A DNA stretch of 64,000 nt from contig NZ_CP137557.1 of assembly GCF_019249655.2 (NCBI RefSeq), forward strand, positions 3,009,001 to 3,073,000. Reading direction: 5' to 3'. The notes beneath the pieces were generated by a model that ran no database searches, had not been told where the DNA came from, and saw nothing but the letters and a program-made list of their open reading frames with translations. Shown here one piece after another: positions 25,888-34,500 of the stretch. The position numbers and the translations under genes were made by a program. The stretch comes from Segatella copri. Lineage in GTDB: Bacteria > Bacteroidota > Bacteroidia > Bacteroidales > Bacteroidaceae. Within the stretch, counting starts at the first letter, position 1. Each line of letters begins with the position of its first letter.

Positions 25888-26475
25888 TTACTTTCCATTA
25901 GCGTTATTTTTTAAAATTCTATACTTATTTTTTCCTCTAGGAGTTTGAATATAGAGAGAATAGAGCTGAGCCTTGATCAAGACTTTGGCATCACACTCCT
26001 TATGCCACTTCTCGGAAGTGATAATCTTTACGGCATTCTGACCGGCGATACCGAAGAGAGCAACAAACTGCTGTTGCAATTTTTCTTCAGCCACTTGCCT
26101 GCGGAGAGGATTATTCAACTCAGTAACCAGTCCCTTATCTATCAACAATTTCTTTTCATCCTGCCAAAAGATATCTTCCAGGATTTCCCAGAAGAAGGCG
26201 AGTCCATAAGCGATGCGCTTGATGGCCAAAGGGCTAGGATGAGCAGTATGATTAAGATAGTTACCCACATTTTTCTTGTCGATATAGGTGAGCTCAGCAA
26301 ATTCCTGTTCTGTAACGGGATTGCCTACCCCTACCACCTTCTTCAGCAGGTGCAGGATATCACGTTCACGCTGGTCTTTCAAGTCAGTCATCAGATGGTT
26401 GAGAATCTGCATCTCATGGTCTGAAGGTGTACCTACCATTACTCTCTTTAGTTGTTGTTTAATTTCACTTTTCAT
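25888..26475 (-). CDS. Small HTH-like protein at the head of the replication module
   Basis: 195 residues from MKSEIKQQLKRV (start at 26475; eight upstream codons are in AT-rich leader). The middle, TEQEFAELTYIDKKNVGNYL, looks like a helix-turn-helix of the XRE type. The C-terminal half is basic, ending NKYRILKNNANGK. It could be a replication or copy control protein, but no family is recognised. It overlaps the next gene by 11 bp, so they are translationally linked. Confidence 0.7.
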   Translation of the reverse strand: MKSEIKQQLKRVMVGTPSDHEMQILNHLMTDLKDQRERDILHLLKKVVGVGNPVTEQEFAELTYIDKKNVGNYLNHTAHPSPLAIKRIAYGLAFFWEILEDIFWQDEKKLLIDKGLVTELNNPLRRQVAEEKLQQQFVALFGIAGQNAVKIITSEKWHKECDAKVLIKAQLYSLYIQTPRGKNKYRILKNNANGK

Positions 26476-26655
26476 AATTTTGTTATTAAATTTCAGCAAA
26501 ATAACAACTTTTTACTGAGATAAGCACTAGAAATGGGGTTTCTTAATAACCGAAACTTTTTATTTCATTAACAGAACCGAGAATATTTCATTGAGCATTT
26601 AACGTAAATATACTTTTCAATAAGACTCAAGCATTTAGAAAGTAAATTAATAGAA
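26476..26655. other. AT-rich intergenic stretch, nothing firm
   Basis: A TTATTTTG box (26497-26504, minus strand) is a one-mismatch -7 candidate for the operon below. Nothing else is recognisable. Confidence 0.3.
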
Positions 26656-26740
26656 CCTCCTCAAAGCAGCATCCAGCCTCCTCAAAGCAGCATCCAGCCT
26701 CCTCAAAGCAGCATCCAGCCCTCCTCAAAGCAGCATCCAG
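26656..26740. repeat. Four 21-22-bp tandem repeats
   Basis: CCTCCTCAAAGCAGCATCCA plus G is repeated four times (26656, 26677, 26698, 26719; the last unit has one extra C). The array runs directly into R10. Confidence 0.9.
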
Positions 26741-26745
26741 CCCTC

Positions 26746-27075
26746 CCGTCCCCGAAGGGGGCGAACTCTCAATAACCGCGGGTGGAATGACCGGAGGGAA
26801 TGGAACCTACGGAAAGCAGAACACTACACACACTACCGTCCCCGAAGGGGGCGAACTCTCAATAACCGCGGGTGGAATGACCGAAGGGAATGGAACCTGC
26901 GGAAAGCAGAAAACCACACACACTACCGTCCCCGAAGGGGGCGAACAGGAGAAAGAGGGGATGCGGTTCGCCCCCTTCGGGGACGATGGGGAGAGAGCAC
27001 CAGCTGATCCGCAGGTTACATAACCTACGGTCATTCCACCAGCGGTTATTAGGAGTTCGCCCCCTTCGGGGACGG
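26746..27075. repeat. Palindromic repeat R10 (330 bp, duplicated left arm)
   Basis: Contains five GTCCCCGAAGGGGGC-type boxes. The left 40-bp box and its GTCCCC box occur twice in a row (26746-26838 and 26839-26930), then the inner hairpin and one right arm. No outer 17-bp ends and no flanking duplication. Confidence 0.85.
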
Positions 27076-27199
27076 TTGAAGGGAAACCGGCAGGAAGAAA
27101 AAAATGGCGGGAAAAAGAAAACCGATGGAACAATCCATATATTAGAGATATTTAATTGAATTTTAACACATAATTTATAGACCCTATCGCTTTTTTTTG

Positions 27200-27207
27200 T
27201 ATCTTTG
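27200..27207 (+). promoter_or_regulatory. -7 box before the gene at 27266
   Basis: TATCTTTG followed by CAGCAG, 58 bp before the ATG. The -33 position is unclear. Confidence 0.55.
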
Positions 27208-27265
27208 CAGCAGAAATGACTAAGAAATCATTCTATAACATTATTAACAATTAAAAAATTAGCTT

Positions 27266-28510
27266 ATGAAAAAGTTACTACGCTATTCATTAACACTGGT
27301 TTTCGCGCTCGTAGCGAGCGTTAGCTTCGCAGCAACCTACACCTACAGTTTTACTGAAAAAGCATTTGGAAAATCTGGTGAAACCGCAGATTTGGGCGGT
27401 ATTGAGTGGACTGCTACTACAGATGCAGGTTACTTCGGATTCGATGAAAACTACGGAAAAGGTCAGCAGTTTGGTAGCAAGAAAAAGCCAGCTACTACTT
27501 TGACTCTCTCAACTGCTGCTTTCAAGGACAAAATCACTGCTATTACAGTTGAAACTGCAGGTGCCGGCGGCATCAAGGCTACACTCGATGTTACTGTAGG
27601 AGGTAAGGCTTTCGGTAAGCAATATACCGTAACTACAACAAAGACCGAGGCTGAATTCAAGGGCGAGGAAGCTGGCGAAATCGTTTTGTCATACAAGAAC
27701 TCAGCTCAGGCTGCTCTCTACATCTCTGCTATCACAGTAACAACTCTCGGCGAAGGTGAAACTCCTCAGCCACCAGTAGAGATTACCTACACCGACGTGG
27801 CAAGCGTGAAAGATCTCTTGGCTAACTACAAAGAGGATACCAAGAACCTCAACCTCACTCTTACCAACGCTAAGGTTACTTTCGTTAACGAGTACAAGGG
27901 AACCATCAATACTTATGTTCGCGAGGGCGATACAGCCATCGAGCTTCGTACACTCGGCTTCAACATGCCAGTGAACAGCATCCTTACAGGTAAGGTAAAG
28001 GTAGATTTGAAGTACAACTATGGCGTTCCTTACCTCACAGCCAATGCAGGTACAGACGATGAGAGCATCACCGTTACCGAGAGCGAAGAAGCTGCTCAGC
28101 CTATCGAGGCTACCATCGCCGACCTCATCGCCAACAAGTACTTGAACGACCTCGTTACCATCAAGAACTTCACTTTCAGCAAGGAAGAGTATCAGGAAGG
28201 CAAGTTCAACTACTACGCTAACGACGGCGAGCAGAAGATTATGATTTACGACAAGTTCAACAAGGTGGGCGGCGTTGCAGAACTCACAGAGGGTGAAACT
28301 TACACCGCAACAGGTCTCTATGGCGCTATCTTCAAGGGTATTCCAGAGATTCTCCCTACCCAGAAAGTTGTACCTGGCACTTCTACCGGCATCACCAACA
28401 TCACAACATCTGCTGCTGACAATGCTCCTATCTTCAACCTCGCAGGTCAGAAGGTAAGCAAGAGCTACAAGGGTGTAGTGATCAAGGCTGGCAAGAAGAT
28501 GATTCAGTAA
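27266..28510 (+). CDS. Secreted OB-fold/DUF5689-like protein with C-terminal NLxGQKV motif
   Basis: 414 residues. A signal peptide (to about VSFA, residue 22) is followed by a beta-rich N-terminal domain (YSFTEKAFGK) and two OB-like segments from about residue 175 (YTDVASVKDLL) and 275 (IEATIADLIANKYLND). The C-terminus has PIFNLAGQKVSKSYKGVVI then KAGKKMIQ, a tail found on many secreted Prevotella proteins and of unclear function (possibly cell-surface sorting). Codon use is strongly biased toward the highly expressed type. It resembles the lipoproteins at 12987 and 14670. Role unknown. Confidence 0.75.
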   Translation: MKKLLRYSLTLVFALVASVSFAATYTYSFTEKAFGKSGETADLGGIEWTATTDAGYFGFDENYGKGQQFGSKKKPATTLTLSTAAFKDKITAITVETAGAGGIKATLDVTVGGKAFGKQYTVTTTKTEAEFKGEEAGEIVLSYKNSAQAALYISAITVTTLGEGETPQPPVEITYTDVASVKDLLANYKEDTKNLNLTLTNAKVTFVNEYKGTINTYVREGDTAIELRTLGFNMPVNSILTGKVKVDLKYNYGVPYLTANAGTDDESITVTESEEAAQPIEATIADLIANKYLNDLVTIKNFTFSKEEYQEGKFNYYANDGEQKIMIYDKFNKVGGVAELTEGETYTATGLYGAIFKGIPEILPTQKVVPGTSTGITNITTSAADNAPIFNLAGQKVSKSYKGVVIKAGKKMIQ

Positions 28511-28569
28511 GATTACAAATCTTTCTGTAAGATTCAGAAACATTCCGGTTATCAAAGGATAACCAATAA

Positions 28570-28616
28570 AAAATCCGCTTCCACGACTATCATGCGTGAA
28601 AGCGGATTTCTTTTTA
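28570..28616. terminator. Bidirectional terminator between 27266 and 28614 genes
   Basis: AAATCCGCTT pairs with AAGCGGATTT around a 20-nt loop region. T-rich on the plus side and A-rich on the left, so it can serve both convergent genes. Confidence 0.75.
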
Positions 28617-29363
28617 TCTTCTATCATTCAATCTCTTTTCTGCTCCCGTCATTTTCTTGATGCCCGAAGCCTTGCCGAAGGTATTCACTGATGCTGCTGC
28701 CGCAGAAGCTCTGGTAGCCTTCTTTGCCAATCCCGTATACTGCTCCTCCAAATTGAAGGTGATGACGTCGCCCTTGGCTGAACCCACGCCTATCATATAA
28801 CCATAGAAGGTGTAGCGGTCTCTGCCCTGCTCTTCGCCCAGATGGAAACCCGTCTGGCTGGCACCGGCATCCAATACGAAGGTGGCTCCACTCTTGGCAT
28901 ACCTTATATAGATATCACCATTGTTGTCGATATACCAGGTGAACTCCAAGGTCTGCGAATCCTCTACCTCGCCCTTCCCATCATACACCTCGTCAATCTC
29001 AACACCACTTCCGCTCAGCGCATTCTTCCTGTTGCCACTCTGGTAGAATATCATGGTGGCATAGAATTCATCCTTGCCGCGGGATACGCCATCATCGTTG
29101 ATGTAACTGTAGGTCACCGGGCCATACCATTTGCCCACCAGCGTCTGGGCCTCTTCTATGAGCTGGCTGTTCTGCGAACCGCCTGAACCCTGGTTCCAGT
29201 CACCCTGGTTCCAACCCCAGCCACCCTGGTTGTAATCCTCGTACCAGCCATAGTCGTCGTGCCAATAATGACCATCATCCCATGGATCGTCGTCACAACT
29301 CGTAAATGTGAATGATGCCGCAGCTATCGCCATCAACATCAAGATTGATTTCATCTTCTTCAT
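28614..29363 (-). CDS. Lipoprotein with Trp/Gly/Tyr-rich N-terminus, unknown
   Basis: 249 residues. Signal peptide and lipobox FTSC, then an acidic and aromatic stretch (DDDPWDDGHYWHDDYGWYED, then GGWGWNQGDWNQGSGG). The remaining beta-rich domain (about 75-200; LVGKWYGPVTYSYIND, LEFTWYIDNNGDIYIRY) resembles lipocalin-like stress or surface proteins. The C-terminus is basic. No family is recognised with confidence. Confidence 0.75.
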   Translation of the reverse strand: MKKMKSILMLMAIAAASFTFTSCDDDPWDDGHYWHDDYGWYEDYNQGGWGWNQGDWNQGSGGSQNSQLIEEAQTLVGKWYGPVTYSYINDDGVSRGKDEFYATMIFYQSGNRKNALSGSGVEIDEVYDGKGEVEDSQTLEFTWYIDNNGDIYIRYAKSGATFVLDAGASQTGFHLGEEQGRDRYTFYGYMIGVGSAKGDVITFNLEEQYTGLAKKATRASAAAASVNTFGKASGIKKMTGAEKRLNDRR

Positions 29364-29413
29364 TATCTTATATCCTTTCTTATATACTTATTTATATACT
29401 TATTTTTTATATA

Positions 29414-31008
29414 CCCTCAAATCCGCAACCGCCCTCATAAGATGACACAGAGGTCAAAAAGGTAGCGACACTGTGGCAAAAGAGGGTGCAACGCAGCAAA
29501 AATCGCCACAAAGACGCATTAAATCCCCTTACCCCACCATGCGACTTGAGGCAATACGCAAAATCACGACCATAAGTTGTCGGTGTCATCCAAAGTCATT
29601 CTGGAACACATCAGCATAAGCGTTGTTGCATGAATAGATATTCAGCACATACTGCCTTGATGTCCTGACCCATTTGGCTGGCACAGAGATGAACTTGAAG
29701 ACAAACGCCTTGATGCGGCTTGTTGCTTTGAGTCCGAACCTCTTCACGTCAAGCCTCGCCATGATGAATTTATAGAAGTTGCGTATGAGTGCCGTAAGCA
29801 GAAGAAACACCGTGTTTTCTCCCATGAAGGATTTTGGAAGCCTGTTCCAGCCGAATCCGTTATTCATTTCATCGAAGATGCGTTCCTTCCCTCCACGGAG
29901 GTTATAGAATTTGACAATCTCTTTCTCGGAAGACTCGTAGTCATTTGTAAGGATGCAGCGGTAGGTGTATTCGCCTTCCCACAGGTCAATCTCACCGTCA
30001 ATTCGCTTCTGCCTTTGGATTACAAGACGGTATGCCCTCCCTTTCCATTTCTCAACAAGAATGGAGTTCAGTTCAAACTCAATGCCGCCCAGTTCCTCTC
30101 TCTTCCACCCTCTGAGTGCAAAGATGTCATCGTAGAGCGAACCGCAGCGGTTGGCGCGGATATAGAAAGTCATGCAATGCTTTCCGACCTCTTCCACAAT
30201 TTCCTCTGAGCAGGATCCGCAATCTGCCCTGAAACGATTGACTGTCAATCCTTTCTGTTCAATCCTCTCAAAGAATCTCCTCAACGTGTCCTTCTGGTGG
30301 AAACGAACGTTAGTGTTGCCGTCGCTGTTCTCTATGCCGACAATCATGTCGCCAATGACAGCCACACCTGGACGGTACCCGAGAAACTTCTTGTATGTGG
30401 GTTTCGCATCAAACTTCTCAGCCTCTATGAACTGGTGGTCGAAGTCAACGTCATACCCCTCGCCCTCTTTCAGCTGCCCTGTGGACAATAGGCAATTGAG
30501 GAGCAGTGTATTCAGCATGTCTGCCGTGTTGAAGTCGTAGGTCTTGCCAGTGTCGGATGTGTAGGAAATGTTATCCTGGGTCAGTTCCTTTATGGCTCTG
30601 AGAATCGTGTCGGCACTGCATGTGCGAAGTGTCGGATGAAGCGAGAGGTGATACATCAGATGAGTGGTGACATCCTCTATGCATGAGCCGCCACAGAAAT
30701 AAACGCTCATAAGCGAACGGATGATTTCGCTGTATTGATAACCATACAGCCTACATCTCATACCGAGGGTTGAGTCGATTACAGATGAGAGATTGGAGTC
30801 AAATTGCTCCATTATTGAAAAAATTCCTCCAAAAGGAGAGAGTTTCTCAGATTTTATTGCTACCTTTGCCATGTCTGTCGGGTTTGATACATATTTTGAT
30901 TTGCAACACTAAGATAGGTGAAAAATCTGACATGGCAAAATCCTGAGCAACTTTTTGTTGCTCAGGTACTTATAAAATAAGTTAAACTAAAATGCTGCGG
31001 AATTTAGG
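29414..31008 (-). mobile_element. IS1380-family insertion sequence, about 1595 bp, intact
   Basis: The left end CCCTCAAATCCGCA and the right end, reversed, CCTAAATTCCGCA form imperfect inverted repeats. The size fits the family. One transposase gene. A hairpin CCTGAGCAA/TTGCTCAGG lies at 30942-30966 upstream of the transposase and may block incoming transcription. The right end is 12 bp from R11. Confidence 0.8.
29586..30872 (-). CDS. IS1380-family transposase
   Basis: 428 residues, full length. YDVDFDHQFIEAEKFDAKPT carries the first Asp, NRFRADCGSCSEE the second, and KERIFDEMNNGFGWNRLPKSF the late Glu and family signature. No frameshift or stop, so it may be active. Confidence 0.92.
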   Translation of the reverse strand: MAKVAIKSEKLSPFGGIFSIMEQFDSNLSSVIDSTLGMRCRLYGYQYSEIIRSLMSVYFCGGSCIEDVTTHLMYHLSLHPTLRTCSADTILRAIKELTQDNISYTSDTGKTYDFNTADMLNTLLLNCLLSTGQLKEGEGYDVDFDHQFIEAEKFDAKPTYKKFLGYRPGVAVIGDMIVGIENSDGNTNVRFHQKDTLRRFFERIEQKGLTVNRFRADCGSCSEEIVEEVGKHCMTFYIRANRCGSLYDDIFALRGWKREELGGIEFELNSILVEKWKGRAYRLVIQRQKRIDGEIDLWEGEYTYRCILTNDYESSEKEIVKFYNLRGGKERIFDEMNNGFGWNRLPKSFMGENTVFLLLTALIRNFYKFIMARLDVKRFGLKATSRIKAFVFKFISVPAKWVRTSRQYVLNIYSCNNAYADVFQNDFG

Positions 31009-31020
31009 TATACTTATCAA

Positions 31021-31303
31021 TTCAAGTTTCGCAAGTAACCTCCGGTCCCCGAAGGGGGCCAACTTTCAATAACCGCTGGTGGAATGACCGAAGGTCATGG
31101 AACCTGCGGACAACCAATAGTAGGGAGAAAGCGTCCCCAAAGGGGGCGAACCACATCCAGCCTTGCTCCTGTTCGCCCCCTTCGGGGACGATAAGAGAGT
31201 ATCTGTCACTATCCGCAGGTTCCATTCCCTTCGGTCATTCCACCAGCGGTTATTCACATTCGCCCCCTTCGGGGACGGTAGAATGCTACTTGTGAAACTT
31301 CAG
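31021..31303. repeat. Palindromic repeat R11 (283 bp, 7-bp duplication)
   Basis: Starts TTCAAGTTTCGCAAGTA and ends TACTTGTGAAACTTCAG. TTATCAA at 31014-31020 and 31304-31310. Arm A left, arm B right. It separates the IS1380 element from the promoter region of the hybrid sensor gene. Confidence 0.92.
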
Positions 31304-31340
31304 TTATCAATACTTATATGTTCTTTCTTGAATTCTGATG

Positions 31341-31370
31341 CAAAGATATACCAAAAATTACACCCTGCAA
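31341..31370 (-). promoter_or_regulatory. Minus-strand promoter facing R11 and the IS1380 element
   Basis: TATCTTTG (31341-31348) with TTG at 31368-31370, 19-bp spacer. Its start region (GCATCAGAATTCAAG) is like those at 20194 and 1898. No intact gene now follows it except R11 and the IS, so it may be left from an interrupted or displaced gene. Confidence 0.6.
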
Positions 31371-31433
31371 AGGGAAAAGTGGAAAAAATTAGGGGAATTT
31401 CCCTATTCTGCAACAGTTTTTCCCTACTATCTC

Positions 31434-31464
31434 TTGCTTTTCTCAAAAAAATACACTACCTTTG
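31434..31464 (+). promoter_or_regulatory. Promoter of the hybrid sensor gene
   Basis: TTG (31434-31436), 20-bp spacer, TACCTTTG (31457-31464). A good consensus match, 63 bp before the ATG. Confidence 0.72.
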
Positions 31465-31526
31465 TGCCAATTATCAAACAAAACTATGCATCGAAACAAA
31501 ACAATGCATCAAAACAATGACAAAGT

Positions 31527-34500
31527 ATGAATAAAAGATATTTTCTCTCTATCATCGTAACTATCATCGCCATCATGTCCAATACCCTAAGCATGACGGC
31601 TGTGCCTTACTGCGACGTAAGAAAATTCTCTATCGTTGACGGACTCGCCGCCAACACCATTTCTGACATGAAGCAGGCATCCGACCGACTGATGTGGTTC
31701 GGCACCTGGAACGGACTCTCCTACTACGACGGATACTCTTTCTATACCTTCCGAGATGAACCCGGCGGAGAAGATGTGCTCTCATCCAACCGAATCATCG
31801 CCATCTATCCCACCGCAAGAAACAACGTATGGTGCGTTACTTCGGATAGAAAATTCTATTTGTACAGCACCCACTACTGCAGATTCCGCAACACCGAAAA
31901 GAGCATCAACGAGCAGTTTGGCATCAAACTGAAGGTGGATCAACTGTATCCTATCAAAAACGGCAGCACCTGGATTACCACCCAGGACGGAAACTATATC
32001 ATCAGAGCCATCTTATCGCAACAGGAGGAAGTCAGCCGAGAACTCATCAAGGTGGGAGAACATGGTCTGCGAAGCGGAAGAGTATGGCATATCTGGAGCG
32101 ACGGGAAAGGACGTGAGTGGATTCTCACCGAAAAGGGAACCACCATCTACAATCACCACTTCAGTACACCCCTCCCATTCAAATGGATCAGAGAGGTGGG
32201 TGGAAACATCTTCCTGGCTACACCCGACGGCAAACTCGCCGCTTTCGATGAGAGAGAAAAACTCATCATGATTCCGATGCCAGAAGGCGTTACACGCATC
32301 AACCAGCTCAAGAACACCGGCTACCAGCTGCTCATAGCCACCAACCTGGGGCTGGTAATCTACAACCCGCGCAACTTTAAAACCCAACTCATCAACGTGC
32401 AGAGCCCAAGCCAGCCTATGGCAGAGGTGAAGAACATCTATACCGACGACTTCGGCATGGTTTGGGTGTTTACCGACGGCATGGGCGTAACCCTGGTGAA
32501 CCCGAAAACGGGCGGAAAGGCGTGGCTCTTCGCCGACCAGCCCGACCCTGCCGACCGCACGGAATCGGATAAATTCTTCATCACCCAAGATGAAAACCAT
32601 ACCCTCTGGCTCGTGCCCAATGGCGGAACCTTCAGCTATTTCGACCGTAAGGCAGGAAAACTGGTACCTTATCTGCTGCGAAGCAACTCTTCGGGCAACT
32701 TCCGTGTGCCTACAATCAAGAAATATTGCCTCTCAGACCAGGGCATCCTCTGGATAAGCGGTACGCACGACCTTACACAGGTGGCCTTTAAAGACCACCA
32801 ATACCACCTCAACGGGCTGGACCAGGGAGAATCTGACGTACGCTCGCTCTGCAACACCCCCGAAGGTTACCACTGGACGGGATATTACAACGGCATCATC
32901 CAGGTGAGCAACAGCAGATATGAAAAGGTGGGATACCTGGCACCTAACGGACAGGTGGTGCCACAGCAGGTGAAGTTCTGCCAGTCGCCTATCTTCGCGC
33001 TCTTCTTCGACACCGAGGGAAAGATGTGGATAGGCACCAGGAACGACGGTCTCTTTGTGCGGACCAGCCAGGGCATGGCCCACTACACGATGAACCCTGC
33101 CGACCGGAACTCGCTGCCCGACAACAACATATTTGACGTAGCAGTCGACCGCCACGGCAGAATATGGCTGGCTACCTATGGCGGCGGACTCGTGCTGGCG
33201 AAGCAGAGCGCCACGGGTCAGATATCGTTTGTAAGCAAGAACAACGGAATGCCTTGGCCCAAGAAGCAATTCCAGAAGGTGAGACGCATCTTCTGCTCCC
33301 CTACGGGAGAGATTCTGGTGGGAACCACCGAAGGACTGATTACCTTCGGCGACAATTTCAGCACACCAGGCAAGATGAAGTTCTTTACCAGCCAGCACAT
33401 AGAAAACGACTCCAACTCGATATCAGCCAGCGACATATACTTCATCATGCGCCACAGCAACGGGCAGACCCTGATATCGCAGCTGGGCGGAGCACTGGAG
33501 AACATCAGCAGCACAAACCTGCTGCAGAACAACCTGCAGACCCGTATCAACAGACACATCAGCTACGACGAGGGCATCGTGCAGAGCATGGTGGAAGACA
33601 ACCAGGGAAACCTCTGGGTGGTACGCGAATCGAGTATCGACCTCTATAACCCGAAGACGGGAACGACGGAAGTGTTCGGCCCTAACGATTTCGACTTCAA
33701 CATGTCGTTTACCGAGGCACGCCCTGTCCACGACCCAGGCACCAACGATATAACCGTGGGCACGCCGATGGGCAGCCTTACCTTCAACCCTGCCAAGATG
33801 AAGAAGAGCCCATACCAGGCACGCATTATCTTTACCATGCTGCACTATACGGGCGAAAGCGCATCGGAACCTATCCTGCATAAAGAAAAGGTGGAGATTC
33901 CTGCCAACAAGCGAAACCTGAGCATCAGCTTCGCATCGCTCGACTACTCACGCAAATACAACACGAAATACCGCTATCGCATTGACGGGCATACCCCTGA
34001 GGGCAAGTGGATAGACCTGGGAAAGAGAAACTACATCGCCTTCAACCGCATCGCCAGCGGCAACTACGTGCTCAAGGTGATGGCCACCAATTCGCACGGC
34101 GTATGGAGCAAATACGTAGCCGAGCTGCCTATCGAGGTAAGACCTACCTTCTGGGAGAGTATCTGGGGAAAAATACTGATGGTGATCCTGCTGATGTGCA
34201 TCGTGGGCAGCATCTTCTACATCTACAACCGCAACCAGCGCGAGAAGATGAGCCACGAGATGAGCCTGATGAAGAACGACTTCTTCAGCGACGCCAGCCA
34301 CAAGCTGCGCACGCCGCTCACCCTGATAGGAGGACCGCTGAAGGAAGTGCTCGACACGGAACACGGCATCACCCGAAAGGGAAGGGAGATGCTTACCATC
34401 GCCCTGAAGAATTCGTACGAGATGCTCGACATGCTCAACAAGATTCTGAGATACGACAACTCTACCCTGATGAACAGGGACGGAAGTCAGACAAGCGGCG

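Larger units (their letters stand above)
23410..25898 (-). pseudogene. Unknown gene of the replication module, split by an IS4-family element
   Basis: The 5' part (25898 to about 25414) encodes about 165 residues, from MESNNLMNGVPNGNQMM to GDVNNNINI. The 3' part (about 24070 to 23410) continues NNKYNNKYRQKSQFEECDA to YQQWVEE. Removing the IS (24080-25404) and one copy of the 9-bp duplication leaves 1155 bp, exactly 385 codons, in frame. The N-terminal part repeats PNGN and then has a helix-rich region (LRKLMGSWKQAGVTPSQLYK). No family is recognised; a DNA-replication role is only suggested by the neighbours. The start overlaps the end of the gene at 25888 by 11 bp. Confidence 0.8.
29410..31012. 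repeat. 4-bp target duplication of the IS1380-family element
   Basis: TATA at 29410-29413 and 31009-31012, just outside the ends of the IS. Confidence 0.6.

Noticed and set aside
26656..26740. CRISPR array
   Set aside because: The 21-bp units are head to tail without unique spacers, and no cas gene is nearby. The same holds for the 22-bp array at 53011.
30942..30966. Hairpin upstream of the IS1380 transposase as a factor-independent terminator
   Set aside because: The stem is good, but no T-run follows on either strand; noted only as part of the IS.
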